Origin: Geminicoccaceae bacterium
GTDB taxonomy: Bacteria; Pseudomonadota; Alphaproteobacteria; Geminicoccales; Geminicoccaceae
DNA length: 35,198 nt
Reading direction: 5' to 3'
Assembly: GCA_028285265.1 (NCBI GenBank)
Contig: JANQPX010000048.1
Location: 1 to 35,198 of the forward strand
A program made the translations under genes and the position numbers. Positions 1 to 7,868 of the stretch are shown here, one piece after another (the first letter of the stretch is position 1; every line of letters starts with the position of its first letter). The notes under the pieces were generated by a model that searched no databases, was not told the DNA's origin, and saw only the letters and a program-made list of their open reading frames with translations.

Positions 1-99
1 CTCGACAGCAGACATTTAAGGCGAGTTTCGGCCTCAAAGACCGCTTTGCCTGGCAAAGCGGGCGCGGCTCGATTGGGCGCTTATTCACCCTTTTGACCC
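1..99 (-). repeat. Dispersed 99-bp repeat, copy A
   Basis: Read on the minus strand, this block aligns without gaps to 8272-8370 (76 of 99 positions identical by hand count). Its first 64 bases also align without gaps to 11629-11692. Its core at 41-61 is a perfect palindrome, CCGCTTTGCC-T-GGCAAAGCGG. It starts at the window edge, so it may extend further left. It is non-coding and resembles REP/BIME or RIME-type intergenic elements in style. I do not recognise the family. Confidence 0.8.
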
Positions 100-222
100 G
101 ATTTGGCCTTTAGCAATTGCCATTTGCACTAGCAACAACACGGACGCCGAACATTAGGATCGTTGACGTGTAAGCCACCATGAGGCACCTCCGAAGTCTT
201 AATCATCTTTTTTTGTTACGCT

Positions 223-249
223 TGTCGAAATCCAGATGCGTCATCCGTC
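223..249 (+). promoter_or_regulatory. Probable ECF42-type sigma promoter (TGTCGA-N17-CGTC)
   Basis: TGTCGA at 223-228 and CGTC at 246-249 are separated by 17 bases and lie about 55 bases upstream of the DGPF gene. From memory, the promoter reported for ECF42 sigma factors has a TGTCGA -35 and a CGTC/CGAC-type -10, so the operon probably drives its own transcription. The motif is seen in the sequence; the assignment is inference. Confidence 0.6.
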
Positions 250-303
250 TTTGTAGATGAAAACGGACCAAGTCCGACCTCTCATCAAGGCGAGGAGTTC
301 ATC

Positions 304-657
304 ATGTCATATGCGATGCTGATCTACGAAAGCGAAGAGGCACTTGCGTCTCGCACTGACCCCGAAAAACAGGCAGCCTATTGGAGTGCTTGGGGCGCCT
401 ACCACCAGGCTCTTGTGGAGGCGGGTGTGATCAGTGGTGGTTCGTCTCTTAAGCCCCATCAAAATGGCACCACGCTTCGCCTTCGAGATGGCCAGCGTCA
501 AGTCCAGGATGGCCCCTATGCCGATACTAAGGAACAGCTTGGCGGGTTCATGATGTTCGATGTTACAGATCTAGATACAGCACTCGACTGGGCATCAAGA
601 TGTCCTGCAGCCGAGTATGGTGCCGTCGAAATTCGACCGGTTCATAAAATGGAGTGA
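304..657 (+). CDS. YCII-related / DGPF-domain protein, partner of ECF42 sigma factor
   Basis: This 117-residue protein has the YCII/DGPF fold. It starts with the usual MxYxxLIY-type strand and carries the signature DGPYADTKEQLGGF at about residues 69-82, followed by the ALDWA helix and an EIRPVHKM-type ending, so it is full length. The family is dimeric with a ferredoxin-like fold and its biochemical role is not settled. In many bacteria its genes are encoded beside ECF42 sigma factors and are their direct targets, and that is the arrangement here: the sigma gene follows 45 bases downstream in the same frame. A good ribosome site (GGCGAGGAG, 289-297) sets the start. The promoter at 223-249 probably serves both genes. 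Confidence 0.9.
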   Translation: MSYAMLIYESEEALASRTDPEKQAAYWSAWGAYHQALVEAGVISGGSSLKPHQNGTTLRLRDGQRQVQDGPYADTKEQLGGFMMFDVTDLDTALDWASRCPAAEYGAVEIRPVHKME

Positions 658-702
658 GTAACTGCGATTTTTGGTGATCAAGAACAGGTTGACCAAGAGA
701 TC

Positions 703-1944
703 ATGATCGGGTGCGAGGAAAGCCGCGTCGTTTCGCTCGTGGCGGCGAGGGCGTCCTACAGCCGGCTTGTCGCTTTCCTCGCTGCCCGTACTGGCGATAT
801 CGCCGGTGCCGAAGATGCCCTTCAGGACGCGTTTCGTGCTGCCTTGGAGCATTGGCCTCGTCAGGGCATTCCCGAGAAACCCGAGGCCTGGCTCCTCGCC
901 TCGGCTAGGCACAGACAAATCGATGAGACCAGGCATAGGATCGTTAGAGACCGAGTCTCGACGACGCTTCGGCTCCTGGCCGAGGAAGCCGCTGAAAAGG
1001 CCAAGTCCACACGGGACTTTCCTGACGAACGTCTAAAGCTGCTGTTTATCGTCGCCCATCCCGCAATTGAAGCTTCAGTAAGAACACCCTTGATGTTGCA
1101 GACGGTCCTCGGTCTTGATGCGGTTCGGATCGCTTCTGCTTTCTTAGTGTCACCGACCGCAATGAGCCAGCGCCTAGTTCGCGCAAAGGCCAAGATCCGC
1201 GCAGCCCGGATCGCCTTCGACATTCCGGAAAGACAAGATCTGCCGGAGCGTCTTGATGTCGTGCTGGACGCTATCTATGCCGCCTACGGTGCTGGTTGGG
1301 AGGAGGAGGCTGGTGTGGATTCCCGAAGGCGTGGCCTTGCCGAAGAAGCGATCTGGCTTGCCCGATTGGCTGTTCAACTTTTGCCTGATGATCCCGAGGC
1401 GAAGGGCCTGCTCGCCCTCATGCTTTACTGCGAAGCCCGCCGTCTGGCACGCCGTGGCCCTGATGGAGCGTACATTCCCCTATCAGAACAGAATGTCGAC
1501 CTCTGGTGCAAACCAATGATGGATGAAGCCAAGCGGTACCTTGCCCAAGCCGCTTCCCTTCATCATCTTGGCCGATATCAAATCGAAGCCGCGATCCAAT
1601 CCATGCACGCCGTGCGCCAAACCAAGAAAGAGATCAATTGGATTTCGATTGTTAGACTCTATGATCTCTTGATTGCTCTCTCGCCGACGGTAGGCGCCAA
1701 GACAGGACACGCAGCCGCCTTGGCTGAAACCCAAGGTGCTGAAGCTGGATTGCTCGCCTTGAATGCTATCGAACGTGATCGAGTTCTTTCCTATCAACCC
1801 TATTGGGCTGTCCTGGGCGAGCTACTCTCGAGATTGAATCGTTCCAGCGAAGCTGATGCTGCCTACGCAAAGGCCATTGGGCTGAGTGAGGATCCTGCTG
1901 CCCGTCAATTTCTCCTGGACAAGCAAACAGCGCTGTCTGCTTGA
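703..1944 (+). CDS. ECF42-family RNA polymerase sigma factor with C-terminal extension (DUF6596)
   Basis: This 413-residue ECF sigma factor is much longer than a classical one. Region 2 lies at about residues 15-80 (GDIAGAEDALQDAFRAALEHW, then a PEAWLL stretch). Region 4 is at about 125-170 (TVLGLDAVRIASAFLVSPTAMSQRLVRAK). After these comes the DUF6596 extension (about 185-290, with an AIYAAYGAGW start) and a TPR-like helical tail (about 330-410, with AAALAETQGAEAGLLAL). This layout defines ECF42. Such factors have no anti-sigma gene; the C-terminal extension is thought to control activity. No anti-sigma factor is seen here. The first in-frame ATG after the preceding stop is at 703, with AAGAGA close upstream. 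It is the second gene of an operon with the DGPF protein. Confidence 0.92.
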   Translation: MIGCEESRVVSLVAARASYSRLVAFLAARTGDIAGAEDALQDAFRAALEHWPRQGIPEKPEAWLLASARHRQIDETRHRIVRDRVSTTLRLLAEEAAEKAKSTRDFPDERLKLLFIVAHPAIEASVRTPLMLQTVLGLDAVRIASAFLVSPTAMSQRLVRAKAKIRAARIAFDIPERQDLPERLDVVLDAIYAAYGAGWEEEAGVDSRRRGLAEEAIWLARLAVQLLPDDPEAKGLLALMLYCEARRLARRGPDGAYIPLSEQNVDLWCKPMMDEAKRYLAQAASLHHLGRYQIEAAIQSMHAVRQTKKEINWISIVRLYDLLIALSPTVGAKTGHAAALAETQGAEAGLLALNAIERDRVLSYQPYWAVLGELLSRLNRSSEADAAYAKAIGLSEDPAARQFLLDKQTALSA

Positions 1945-2226
1945 TTCGAATCGCTAGAACTGACGGCTCCTGTGCATGCTCTGGGAGTGCCTGCAGGCGA
2001 CGGCGTGTTCACAGTCTTGGATGTGAAAGCGGCCTTTAGGGCGATGCTTTTCGGCAAACAGAATTGGTGGAGCGCCTCCTTCTAGCAGGTTCTGGTTCGG
2101 TGAACAGACGTGCCTTAGTCGAGACCGTTCCGGCGGTGCATGCGTCGGTTCTTTCCGTCTCGCCAGGCCTGCCCATCATCCAACTTTCCTCCTGCTCACT
2201 TTGTTGAGCAGAACGAATCACGTCGC
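1945..2226. other. Gene-poor stretch downstream of the sigma factor
   Basis: No convincing gene, repeat or strong hairpin is seen. A plus-strand reading from about 1970 to 2083 gives a protein-like run (containing VFTVLDVKAAFRAMLFGK) that soon meets stops. It may be a fragment of an old gene, but I cannot name it. Confidence 0.4.
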
Positions 2227-2403
2227 TTAGCGACAGTCAACAACCGCCTTTTTCATCAAAATCAACAGACCACGGGTAGCATTCTTAGAAGTGGGGCCAT
2301 CGACCAGCGTTGAGATTGACCAGCCTGGATCATCGATTTTCTGGAAAATGAGCAGGGTACGGTAGGAAAGAGTCCGTATCAAAGTTAGGGCGGAATTGGT
2401 CAT
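2227..2403 (-). CDS. Possible short hypothetical protein or gene fragment
   Basis: This open frame of 58 codons starts MTNSALTLIRTLSYRTLLIF and ends TRGLLILMKKAVVDCR. The composition looks like real protein, but no clear ribosome site precedes the ATG and I recognise no family. It lies among decayed genes, so it may be the tail of a lost gene rather than an intact small gene. Confidence 0.25.
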   Translation of the reverse strand: MTNSALTLIRTLSYRTLLIFQKIDDPGWSISTLVDGPTSKNATRGLLILMKKAVVDCR

Positions 2404-2542
2404 TTTCGCCGGTGACAGAAAAGTATGGATCTTAGCGCACCCCGCGACCGGGCACTTCCTAATGGATCGTGAACGTTGGATTTGGTTGTTCTTGATGACA
2501 TCTCCATAAACCCGCAGGTCTCATCATGATCGTTGCATGCGT

Positions 2543-2713
2543 TCAGTCTTCATAGCCACGGAAGGACTTCGACAGAAAGTCCGCAAGGGCACCGGCAGAC
2601 CACCTGGCTGATTGCGTGTTTGGAAGAACAGTATTGACCTCGATCCTTCCAAGATCCCAGTCCGGCGGGAGTTGAACAAGCGCTCCAATTTCGAGTTCGG
2701 CATTGCAACACTT
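2543..2713 (-). pseudogene. LysR-family regulator, C-terminal remnant
   Basis: Minus-strand translation gives about 56 residues ending in a stop. The run ELEIGALVQLPPDWDLG is followed by a VNTVLPNTQSAR stretch and ADFLSKSF. This is the end of a LysR effector-binding domain, where family members have a 'G.LV.LLP.W' strand, then a 'YP......' strand, then a FVDFL helix. The open frame has no partner upstream: the preceding 80 bases do not continue the domain and no HTH region is present. The gene is therefore 5'-truncated and non-functional. The family assignment is inferred from these motifs. Confidence 0.6.
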
Positions 2714-2952
2714 AGACTTCCTTTTGGATGAGACAGAATTGCACTTTTCGGATCAGTCGAGCATGTGATCCGGATAATTGTTTGTCAGAAATGGATTTCT
2801 GATTGCTTGGCTTAGGATGCCGCCCCGTCCCGCAAGCTACCCGGGATAGGGCGTTTATCCCAATGAGCGGTTGCCTTGAGCTCATTACGTCGATGGGCCA
2901 ATCTCAGCCCGCTTGGCAAGATGGTGGAAGAGCTGGGAGCTTGTCGGCTGCG

Positions 2953-3204
2953 TCAGCCCTGCTCGTGGGTGCTTTGTCTGATCATCAGCTCGATCTGCGA
3001 CCGGCTGAGGCCGATGTCATTGAGTTCGCGATCGCTGAGGCCTCGGAGATCGGCGATCGTTTGGCGATAGGCCTGCCTTTTTGCCCAAGTCTCGGTCAGC
3101 TTCTTGAAAAAGCGGTGAATGAGGCTGGGCTCGTGAGGTATGCGCCGACGGTAGTCGACGGACACCGTGCCGAAATCATCGCTACGAAGCAATTGGGTTG
3201 CCAT
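2953..3204 (-). CDS. DUF1127-domain small protein
   Basis: This protein is 83 residues long when started at the ATG at 3204, which has GGAG seven bases upstream. An upstream ATG at 3237 has no such site and is less likely. Residues about 42-75 form the DUF1127 signature, QTIADLRGLSDRELNDIGLS, preceded by an aromatic basic linker (RFFKKLTETWAKR). Proteins of this family are small, basic and common in Rhizobiales. Some bind RNA and influence phosphate uptake, carbon metabolism or sRNA turnover, but no role can be fixed for this copy. It stands alone between decayed genes. Confidence 0.8.
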   Translation of the reverse strand: MATQLLRSDDFGTVSVDYRRRIPHEPSLIHRFFKKLTETWAKRQAYRQTIADLRGLSDRELNDIGLSRSQIELMIRQSTHEQG

Positions 3205-3619
3205 CAGAAGTCTCCAGTTTACGGCCGACCAGTCCAATAAGGACGTCTACGCCGGGTCTCGTCTCATCGATGTTCAGTATATGGCGTCTTTAGCTGCTCG
3301 GATGAATCGCAGCTTTTGCAATGCAGCAATGCGCTTTTGCAAGACAGAAGAAGCTAGGGACTACGTGATGGTTTAAGGCTTCATTTCAACGAAGTGGAAC
3401 CACCGACTGCACAGATGACGAAGCATCTTCGAATGGTCTCACTGGTTCAAGTTGCGCTGCAAGAAGAGCTCAAATAGTCGTTCGACGTAATTCGACAGCT
3501 TTAGCTCCCGAGCGCTCCGATGCGAAAAAGCTGAGATCAAGTCTAGAGACTCAAACGTAAGAGCGAAGACTGGTGCCGTAGCGTTCAATTTTCGCCGTCG
3601 CCACAGTTACCGCCGCCCC
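3205..3619. other. Intergenic stretch with a possible reading-frame remnant
   Basis: No intact gene is visible. On the minus strand, 3439-3612 is open for about 57 codons without a normal start (it includes VFALTFESLDLISAFSHRSA and ends LFLQRNLNQ). It may be the tail of a lost gene, but I do not recognise it. Confidence 0.3.
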
Positions 3620-3653
3620 TGCGATACAGATCAAGAAACTGATCTGTATCGCA
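3620..3653. other. Perfect 14-bp inverted repeat with 6-base loop
   Basis: TGCGATACAGATCA (3620-3633) is exactly complementary to 3640-3653, with loop AGAAAC. There is no T-run on either side, so it does not look like a standard intrinsic terminator. It could be an operator, an RNA hairpin or a scar of a mobile element. Confidence 0.7.
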
Positions 3654-3818
3654 ATCCTGCGCAGTATCACAGTCCTTCAGCAAATCCCCAATCTGATTTG
3701 GAACCCTTGAATAGATAGCAATCCCTGAGCTGGTTCTGGACCTTATTCCGAGCAATATCGACGCGGAGCTCATCGACCAAGGACTTGATGGTCGAAGCAC
3801 TGCTAACGAGTTGGGCTT

Positions 3819-4530
3819 CTAAACGTGAGCATGGGTAGTGACATCGAAAACCAGTAATGGGATCTGAATGTCTTCATTCGCTGTCTGAACAAAGCATGCA
3901 TAGCACCACTTATGCCGTTGACCCGAGCCTGTCCGCGCCATTGCGCTAGTGCACGACCGTTCCCGCTTTGCCCTCCAGAATGGCGAGCGCGTCGTCGAGT
4001 CGGCCAATTCCGGCCAGCCCGCCGATTCTGCCGACAAAGCTGCAGGCTGCCTGACTCCGCCAAGCAACAACGTCCGGTGCCTGCCACTCAGACCAGATAA
4101 TCGCCGTGGACTGAAATCTGATGACAGAACCGGCAACAGATATCAGGATGATTGAGCTGCCTATCGATGTCCGCGAGCGGGCATTCGTCGACGGTGCCTG
4201 CAAGAATGGGCGTGGCGCCGGCGAGGTGAATGGCCTGCGCGATCCATTGGCCGCACTTGATCGCATGGTTTGCTGAGAGAACGACGCGGTCGGGCATCCC
4301 TGCTGTGTTTGGGAGAGCGGCGATTCTGTCAGGCGCGTTCCCGTCATCGTTGCTGCAATCGACAAGGTCATGCCGGAAGCGACACAATGGGTTACCACGC
4401 CAGCTTCCGAACCTGAGAAATCCGCAATTGCTCGGCTGACCCGCTTTGGCGACCTCGATACACCGAGGGGTGGGTAGGGCCCTCTAGCATTGATAACTTT
4501 GGCCAAGCCATAGTGGTCGTGAGCATTCAT
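3819..4530 (-). pseudogene. SelA-like PLP-dependent enzyme, frameshifted remnant
   Basis: From the ATG at 4530 the minus strand reads MNAHDHYGLAKVINARGPY, then PLGVSRS and GSEAGVVTHCVASGMTLSIA. This is the N-terminal part of SelA-like pyridoxal-phosphate enzymes (aminotransferase-fold lyases related to selenocysteine synthase). The similarity then moves to another frame at about 4330-4150 (IAALPNTAGMPDRVVLSANH, then LAGATPILAGTVDECPLADI) and probably to a third frame down to about 3819. The spacing between the SRSPKRVSRA and DFSGSEAG runs is shorter than in intact relatives, suggesting an internal deletion. No PLP-binding lysine region can be made out. With at least two frame changes the gene must be dead. 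The exact 3' limit is uncertain. Confidence 0.6.
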
Positions 4531-4604
4531 CGCGCCTCAACTCCCATGGCTTCGGCATAAAAGAAAAGATAGACAAAGCTGTGGGATTGGTAAGGTCCGG
4601 TCGT

Positions 4605-4631
4605 GCGAGCCTCGGATTATCCGAGGCTCGC
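4605..4631 (-). terminator. Strong hairpin 3' of the YHS gene
   Basis: GCGAGCCTCGGAT (4605-4617) pairs perfectly with ATCCGAGGCTCGC (4619-4631). It lies 18 bases after the stop of the YHS gene, where a transcription end would be expected. No T-run follows on the minus strand, so it may act as a stem that protects the mRNA end rather than as a classical terminator. Confidence 0.6.
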
Positions 4632-4648
4632 TGAATGTCTCGTCAAGC

Positions 4649-5134
4649 TTAAAGATCCTCGATCGCTACGTTGCGGATAGCCGGCCATTGAGCAGCGGCC
4701 TCAGCCAACACCGCTTCTTTGTTCTCAAGATACTTCTCGAAAATTGCTGCGTTGACGAACAGATAGAGCTTGCCGTCTTCGATATCCGCATATCGAACGT
4801 CGCCGTCGAGCTTCTTGCCCAAGGAAACGCCAAAGGCGCAGAAGCCTCCGTACTGAGGAAGATAGGCGGCTTGGGCGGCTTCAAACTTCTGCTGAGACGC
4901 CTTTGATGCGAAGTAGTAATCCACGCCGTCAACTGTCGAGGTGTGAACAGCATCCCCGATCGTCGGCACGTCGCCGTCGAACATGGACACGGCGTCGACA
5001 CCGTGCATGCCAAGCGGGTTTCCAGTCAGCGTAATGCCATTGGAAACATTGTACTCATCGTCTGCGATGGCGCTCGTGGCTATGGTGATCGAGACCGCCG
5101 ATGCGAGTGCGGCGAGAATGGGCTTCGTGAACAT
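4649..5134 (-). CDS. Secreted YHS-domain protein
   Basis: This 161-residue protein begins with a Sec signal peptide (MFTKPILAALASAVSITIA, probable cut after about residue 24, before DDEY). The mature part is one YHS-type domain: HGVDAVSMFDGD, then VDGVDYYFASKASQQKFEA, then YLPQYGGFCAFGVSLGKKLD, which is the classic core of periplasmic YHS proteins. The family is linked to metal binding and often lies near metal or redox functions, but this subgroup has no proven activity. AAAGGAC precedes the ATG. It is the second gene of an operon, starting 52 bases after the cysteine hydrolase gene ends, and a strong hairpin follows it. Both products are exported, suggesting a shared periplasmic job. Confidence 0.88.
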   Translation of the reverse strand: MFTKPILAALASAVSITIATSAIADDEYNVSNGITLTGNPLGMHGVDAVSMFDGDVPTIGDAVHTSTVDGVDYYFASKASQQKFEAAQAAYLPQYGGFCAFGVSLGKKLDGDVRYADIEDGKLYLFVNAAIFEKYLENKEAVLAEAAAQWPAIRNVAIEDL

Positions 5135-5186
5135 GGTGAGGTCCTTTCTTCGGTTTGATAAATGAGAAGGTCAAGTTGAGCGCATG

Positions 5187-6047
5187 CTAGGCCCCTTGTG
5201 CGATCCGTTGGACGGCATCGTCCGTCCACCAGACAGCATTCGCGATCATGCGGAAGTTAATTAGCGCTGCCAGGTAGCCATCACCTTCGGGGACCTTGGC
5301 ACCCGCCGTCGCATCTCGGATAACGGCGACCTCGAAGCCCGTCTCCAACAGCTCGCGCATGTGGCTCTCGACGCAGAGGTTCGCCGACATGCCGGCAAGG
5401 ATCACCTTGTCCATGCCAATCTTGCGAAGTTGCAGCACCAGATCGTTCTGCTCCGGCCCATAGACCTTGTGGGGCGAGCAGACGATGGTCTTGCCGTCCT
5501 CGATGTACTTTTTGTACTGCGGCATCCAATCCGCGCCCGATCCTTCGAATCCATCCAGGTTGAGCGGATCTTTGCGGTCGAACATGTTGATCCCGTGCAT
5601 GACACGCTCGAGGGTTCCCTCGAACTGCCATTTGTGGTCCTGCGGGTAGTAGTAGTGCGGTGAGACGACGACTGGCATGTCGGCGCCCTTGGCAGCGATG
5701 AAGAGCCGTTCAAGGTTGTCGACGACGCCCTGTTCGGTCACGCTCTCGCCGACCACATCCCAGGCGACCCCTTTCGGGGCGAGGAAGTCGATCTGCGGAT
5801 CGACGACGACGAGGGCGGTGCGCGCCGGATCGATCTGCATATCAATCTTGGGCAGACCGGGATTGGCAGGATCAGCATAGGCTGCTCGTGCCTCGTCGGT
5901 GGCCGCCAGTGCGTCTGAGCCGACGACGGCAGTAGCGCCCGCCGCAGCGGCGCCAGCAACGCCCGCGACACCTGTCAAAACCCGCCGGCGGGTCTGGCCA
6001 ATGGTTTCCTGGGTCGTGCCGAAGATTTGATCGTGTTTCGTCGTCAT
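5187..6047 (-). CDS. Tat-exported isochorismatase-family cysteine hydrolase
   Basis: This protein has 286 residues from the ATG at 6047, which has a strong AGGAAAGGAAAG ribosome site; an upstream start at 6086 has none. Residues 20-26 (RRRVLTG) followed by an Ala/Gly-rich helix form a twin-arginine signal peptide, with likely processing after about residue 49. The rest is an isochorismatase-like fold with all three catalytic positions: Asp83 in VVDPQIDF, Lys194 in SPHKVYGPEQ, and Cys225 in SANLCVES. Members hydrolyse amide or ester bonds (nicotinamide, N-carbamoyl and related compounds). Most are cytoplasmic, so Tat export is noteworthy. The substrate is unknown. It leads the operon with the YHS protein. 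Confidence 0.9.
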   Translation of the reverse strand: MTTKHDQIFGTTQETIGQTRRRVLTGVAGVAGAAAAGATAVVGSDALAATDEARAAYADPANPGLPKIDMQIDPARTALVVVDPQIDFLAPKGVAWDVVGESVTEQGVVDNLERLFIAAKGADMPVVVSPHYYYPQDHKWQFEGTLERVMHGINMFDRKDPLNLDGFEGSGADWMPQYKKYIEDGKTIVCSPHKVYGPEQNDLVLQLRKIGMDKVILAGMSANLCVESHMRELLETGFEVAVIRDATAGAKVPEGDGYLAALINFRMIANAVWWTDDAVQRIAQGA

Positions 6048-6286
6048 GGTGCTTTCCTTTCCTCTAAGTGAGGCGGCACAGTCCACCTGTGCCGCAGGAC
6101 AGCGGAGGCGATCCCTCGGACCGCAAGGCGAGCCATCTCTGTTCGCGGCCTTGTCCGCGCCACGGGAGACGACTGTTCGCGTCCGCTTTCCTCGGGGACT
6201 GGCGTCGCAAAAGCGGGCCAGAATTTCAGGCCGTCAGTTGAGCTATTTGGGAGGCTCAAACGGCAGTGGGATATGAGGCATGATCT

Positions 6287-6751
6287 TTACAACCCTAACG
6301 CCGACAAACCGTCGTGATCTTCGGGCCGCGGACCACTTGTCCACCGGAACAAGCGGTCGGCCTCGTCAATTGGTAGATCATTGATCGAAGCGATGCGCCT
6401 ACGCATTAAGCCGTCTTCGGCAAACTCCCAGTTCTCGTTGCCATAGGAGCGGAACCAGGTGCCGCTATCGTCATGCCATTCGTAGGCGAACCGGACGGCA
6501 ATCCGGTTGGCCGAAAAGGCCCAAAGCTCCTTGATCAGGCGATAGTCCAGTTCGCGAGCCCATTTTCTGGTCAGGAAACCGACGATTTCCTCTCGCCCGC
6601 GGATGAATTCGGCACGATTCCGCCACGTGCAGTCATGCGTGTAGGCCAAGGCAACTTTTGCCGGATCTCTCGTGTTCCAGGCATCCTCGGCAATCCGGAC
6701 CTTTTGAGCAGCGGTGGCCTTGTCAAACGGTGGGAGAGGTGGGCGTGGCAT
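6287..6751 (-). CDS. DUF1348 (NTF2/SnoaL-like) family protein
   Basis: This 154-residue single-domain protein of the DUF1348 family has a SnoaL/NTF2-like cone fold. The family pattern is complete: PPFDKATAAQKVRIAEDAWN, then LAYTHDCTWRNRAEF, GREEIVGFLTRKWARELDY, then IAVRFAYEWHD and GNENWEFAEDGLM, then RRIASINDLPI. The enzymatic activity of the family is unknown; a ligand-binding or hydrolytic role is often guessed. It is transcribed away from the TetR gene at 6987, with paired operator sites between them, so it is very probably the regulator's target. A similar divergent DUF1348-TetR pairing occurs in other proteobacteria. Confidence 0.9.
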   Translation of the reverse strand: MPRPPLPPFDKATAAQKVRIAEDAWNTRDPAKVALAYTHDCTWRNRAEFIRGREEIVGFLTRKWARELDYRLIKELWAFSANRIAVRFAYEWHDDSGTWFRSYGNENWEFAEDGLMRRRIASINDLPIDEADRLFRWTSGPRPEDHDGLSALGL

Positions 6752-6800
6752 GACGGGACATCCTTAGCTTAGATGCCGCCTTAGCATGGCGGCAGTTAAA

Positions 6801-6841
6801 TTAACCGATCTGTTAATCATAAAAGTGTACCGATCTGTTAA
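6801..6841 (-). promoter_or_regulatory. Two TetR-type operator sites upstream of the DUF1348 gene
   Basis: ACCGATCTGTTAA occurs twice, at 6804-6816 and 6829-6841, 25 bases apart. The first copy lies inside a near-perfect palindrome, TTAACCGATCTGTTAA (6801-6816). The AT-rich surroundings just upstream of the DUF1348 start fit a repressed promoter. The binding protein is inferred to be the neighbouring TetR. Confidence 0.7.
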
Positions 6842-6955
6842 CTTTGTCAATGAAGAAAGTTCAAATTCGGTAGCCAGCTCACGCTTGATCACCGATAGGT
6901 GAAATATTACAGTATGTTACGCAACTGCCCTTGAATCATTTTAGCAGCGTCATTA

Positions 6956-6968
6956 TAAACAGATCAGT
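6956..6968 (+). promoter_or_regulatory. Third copy of the TetR operator, before the tetR start
   Basis: TAAACAGATCAGT, read on the minus strand, is ACTGATCTGTTTA, matching 11 of 13 bases of the sites at 6804 and 6829. It lies 18 bases before the TetR start codon and just ahead of its GTAAGGAG ribosome site, suggesting autoregulation. Confidence 0.6.
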
Positions 6969-6986
6969 CAATGTAAGGAGCGATCC

Positions 6987-7565
6987 ATGCGCCAAACCAA
7001 ACGTGATGAGCTTGTTCGAAAGGCGCTCGAGATCTTCTACCAGAATGGATTTCATGCCACCGGCATGGATATGCTCGCTGCAGAAAGTGGTGTGTCGAAG
7101 ACTTCGATGTACAAGCACTTTCGCACCAAGGAAGACCTGATCCTCGCGGTGCTGAGGCTGCGTGATGAGAACTTCCGAAACTGGCTATTCCGGAGGATGG
7201 CAGAGCTGGGCGATACGCCGATTGATAAGCTACTCGCGATGTATGACGCGCTCGGGGAATGGTTTGGCGAACGTGGCTTTCGCGGCTGTATGTTCATCAA
7301 AGCTAGTGCCGAGTATCAAGATCCCGACCATGCCATCCACGCGCAATCCGCCGAACACAAACGCTTGCTTCTCGATCATTTCACTGCGCTGACTGCAGAG
7401 GCTGGCGTGCCGACCCCTCAAGATCTGGCGCAACAGCTCCTGCTCTTGAAGGAAGGCGCAATTGTTATGGCAGTTCTTGGACGAGGCCCTGACGCTGCCA
7501 GCGATGCCAGGAGCGCTGCCCAGCGATTGATCGATTGTCACAAAGCAAACATTGCATCCGCCTAG
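6987..7565 (+). CDS. TetR/AcrR-family transcriptional regulator
   Basis: This 192-residue protein has a typical TetR N-terminal HTH at about residues 8-54: KALEIFYQNGFHATGMDMLA, then ESGVSKTSMYKHFRTKEDLI. A helical ligand-binding C-terminal domain of normal length follows (GFRGCMFIKASAEY, then LAQQLLLLKEGAIVMAVLG). The ATG at 6987 is preceded by GTAAGGAG. It is divergent from the DUF1348 gene, with three copies of a shared operator in the gap. It is therefore probably a local repressor of that gene and of itself, released by an unknown small molecule. Confidence 0.92.
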   Translation: MRQTKRDELVRKALEIFYQNGFHATGMDMLAAESGVSKTSMYKHFRTKEDLILAVLRLRDENFRNWLFRRMAELGDTPIDKLLAMYDALGEWFGERGFRGCMFIKASAEYQDPDHAIHAQSAEHKRLLLDHFTALTAEAGVPTPQDLAQQLLLLKEGAIVMAVLGRGPDAASDARSAAQRLIDCHKANIASA

Positions 7566-7868
7566 GGATACAAAGCAGCGCGGCACTTTGAACGAAATCG
7601 GCCGTTTTCGTGCCCTCCGGTTGGCGACGAGATTCGACATTTACTGGGGCCTCAGAAACCGATGTCACAACCTCGGCGTTTTTGACCGGCTGGGTTCTTG
7701 GTCGAAAAGGCTTTGCGAGTTTGGCACTTTGAACTCGCTGCCGTCATCACTGGATTTGTCTTCGATGGCGCTCAATATCCGCGGCCTATGTCGGCAAACG
7801 GCTTCTGAGGCCGCCAGATTGGCGATTTTAGGTTGAGCGGTGGTTTTTCCGGGCTTGATGGGGCCGAT
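7566..7868. other. Intergenic stretch beside the IS1182 remnant
   Basis: No gene is supported. Short open frames on both strands show no family motifs. The part next to 7869 may be leftover DNA of the degraded insertion sequence. Confidence 0.4.

Noticed and set aside
2803..3240. 145-codon plus-strand open frame
   Set aside because: It lies antisense to the DUF1127 gene, whose signature and ribosome site are clear; the plus-strand product has no recognisable motif.
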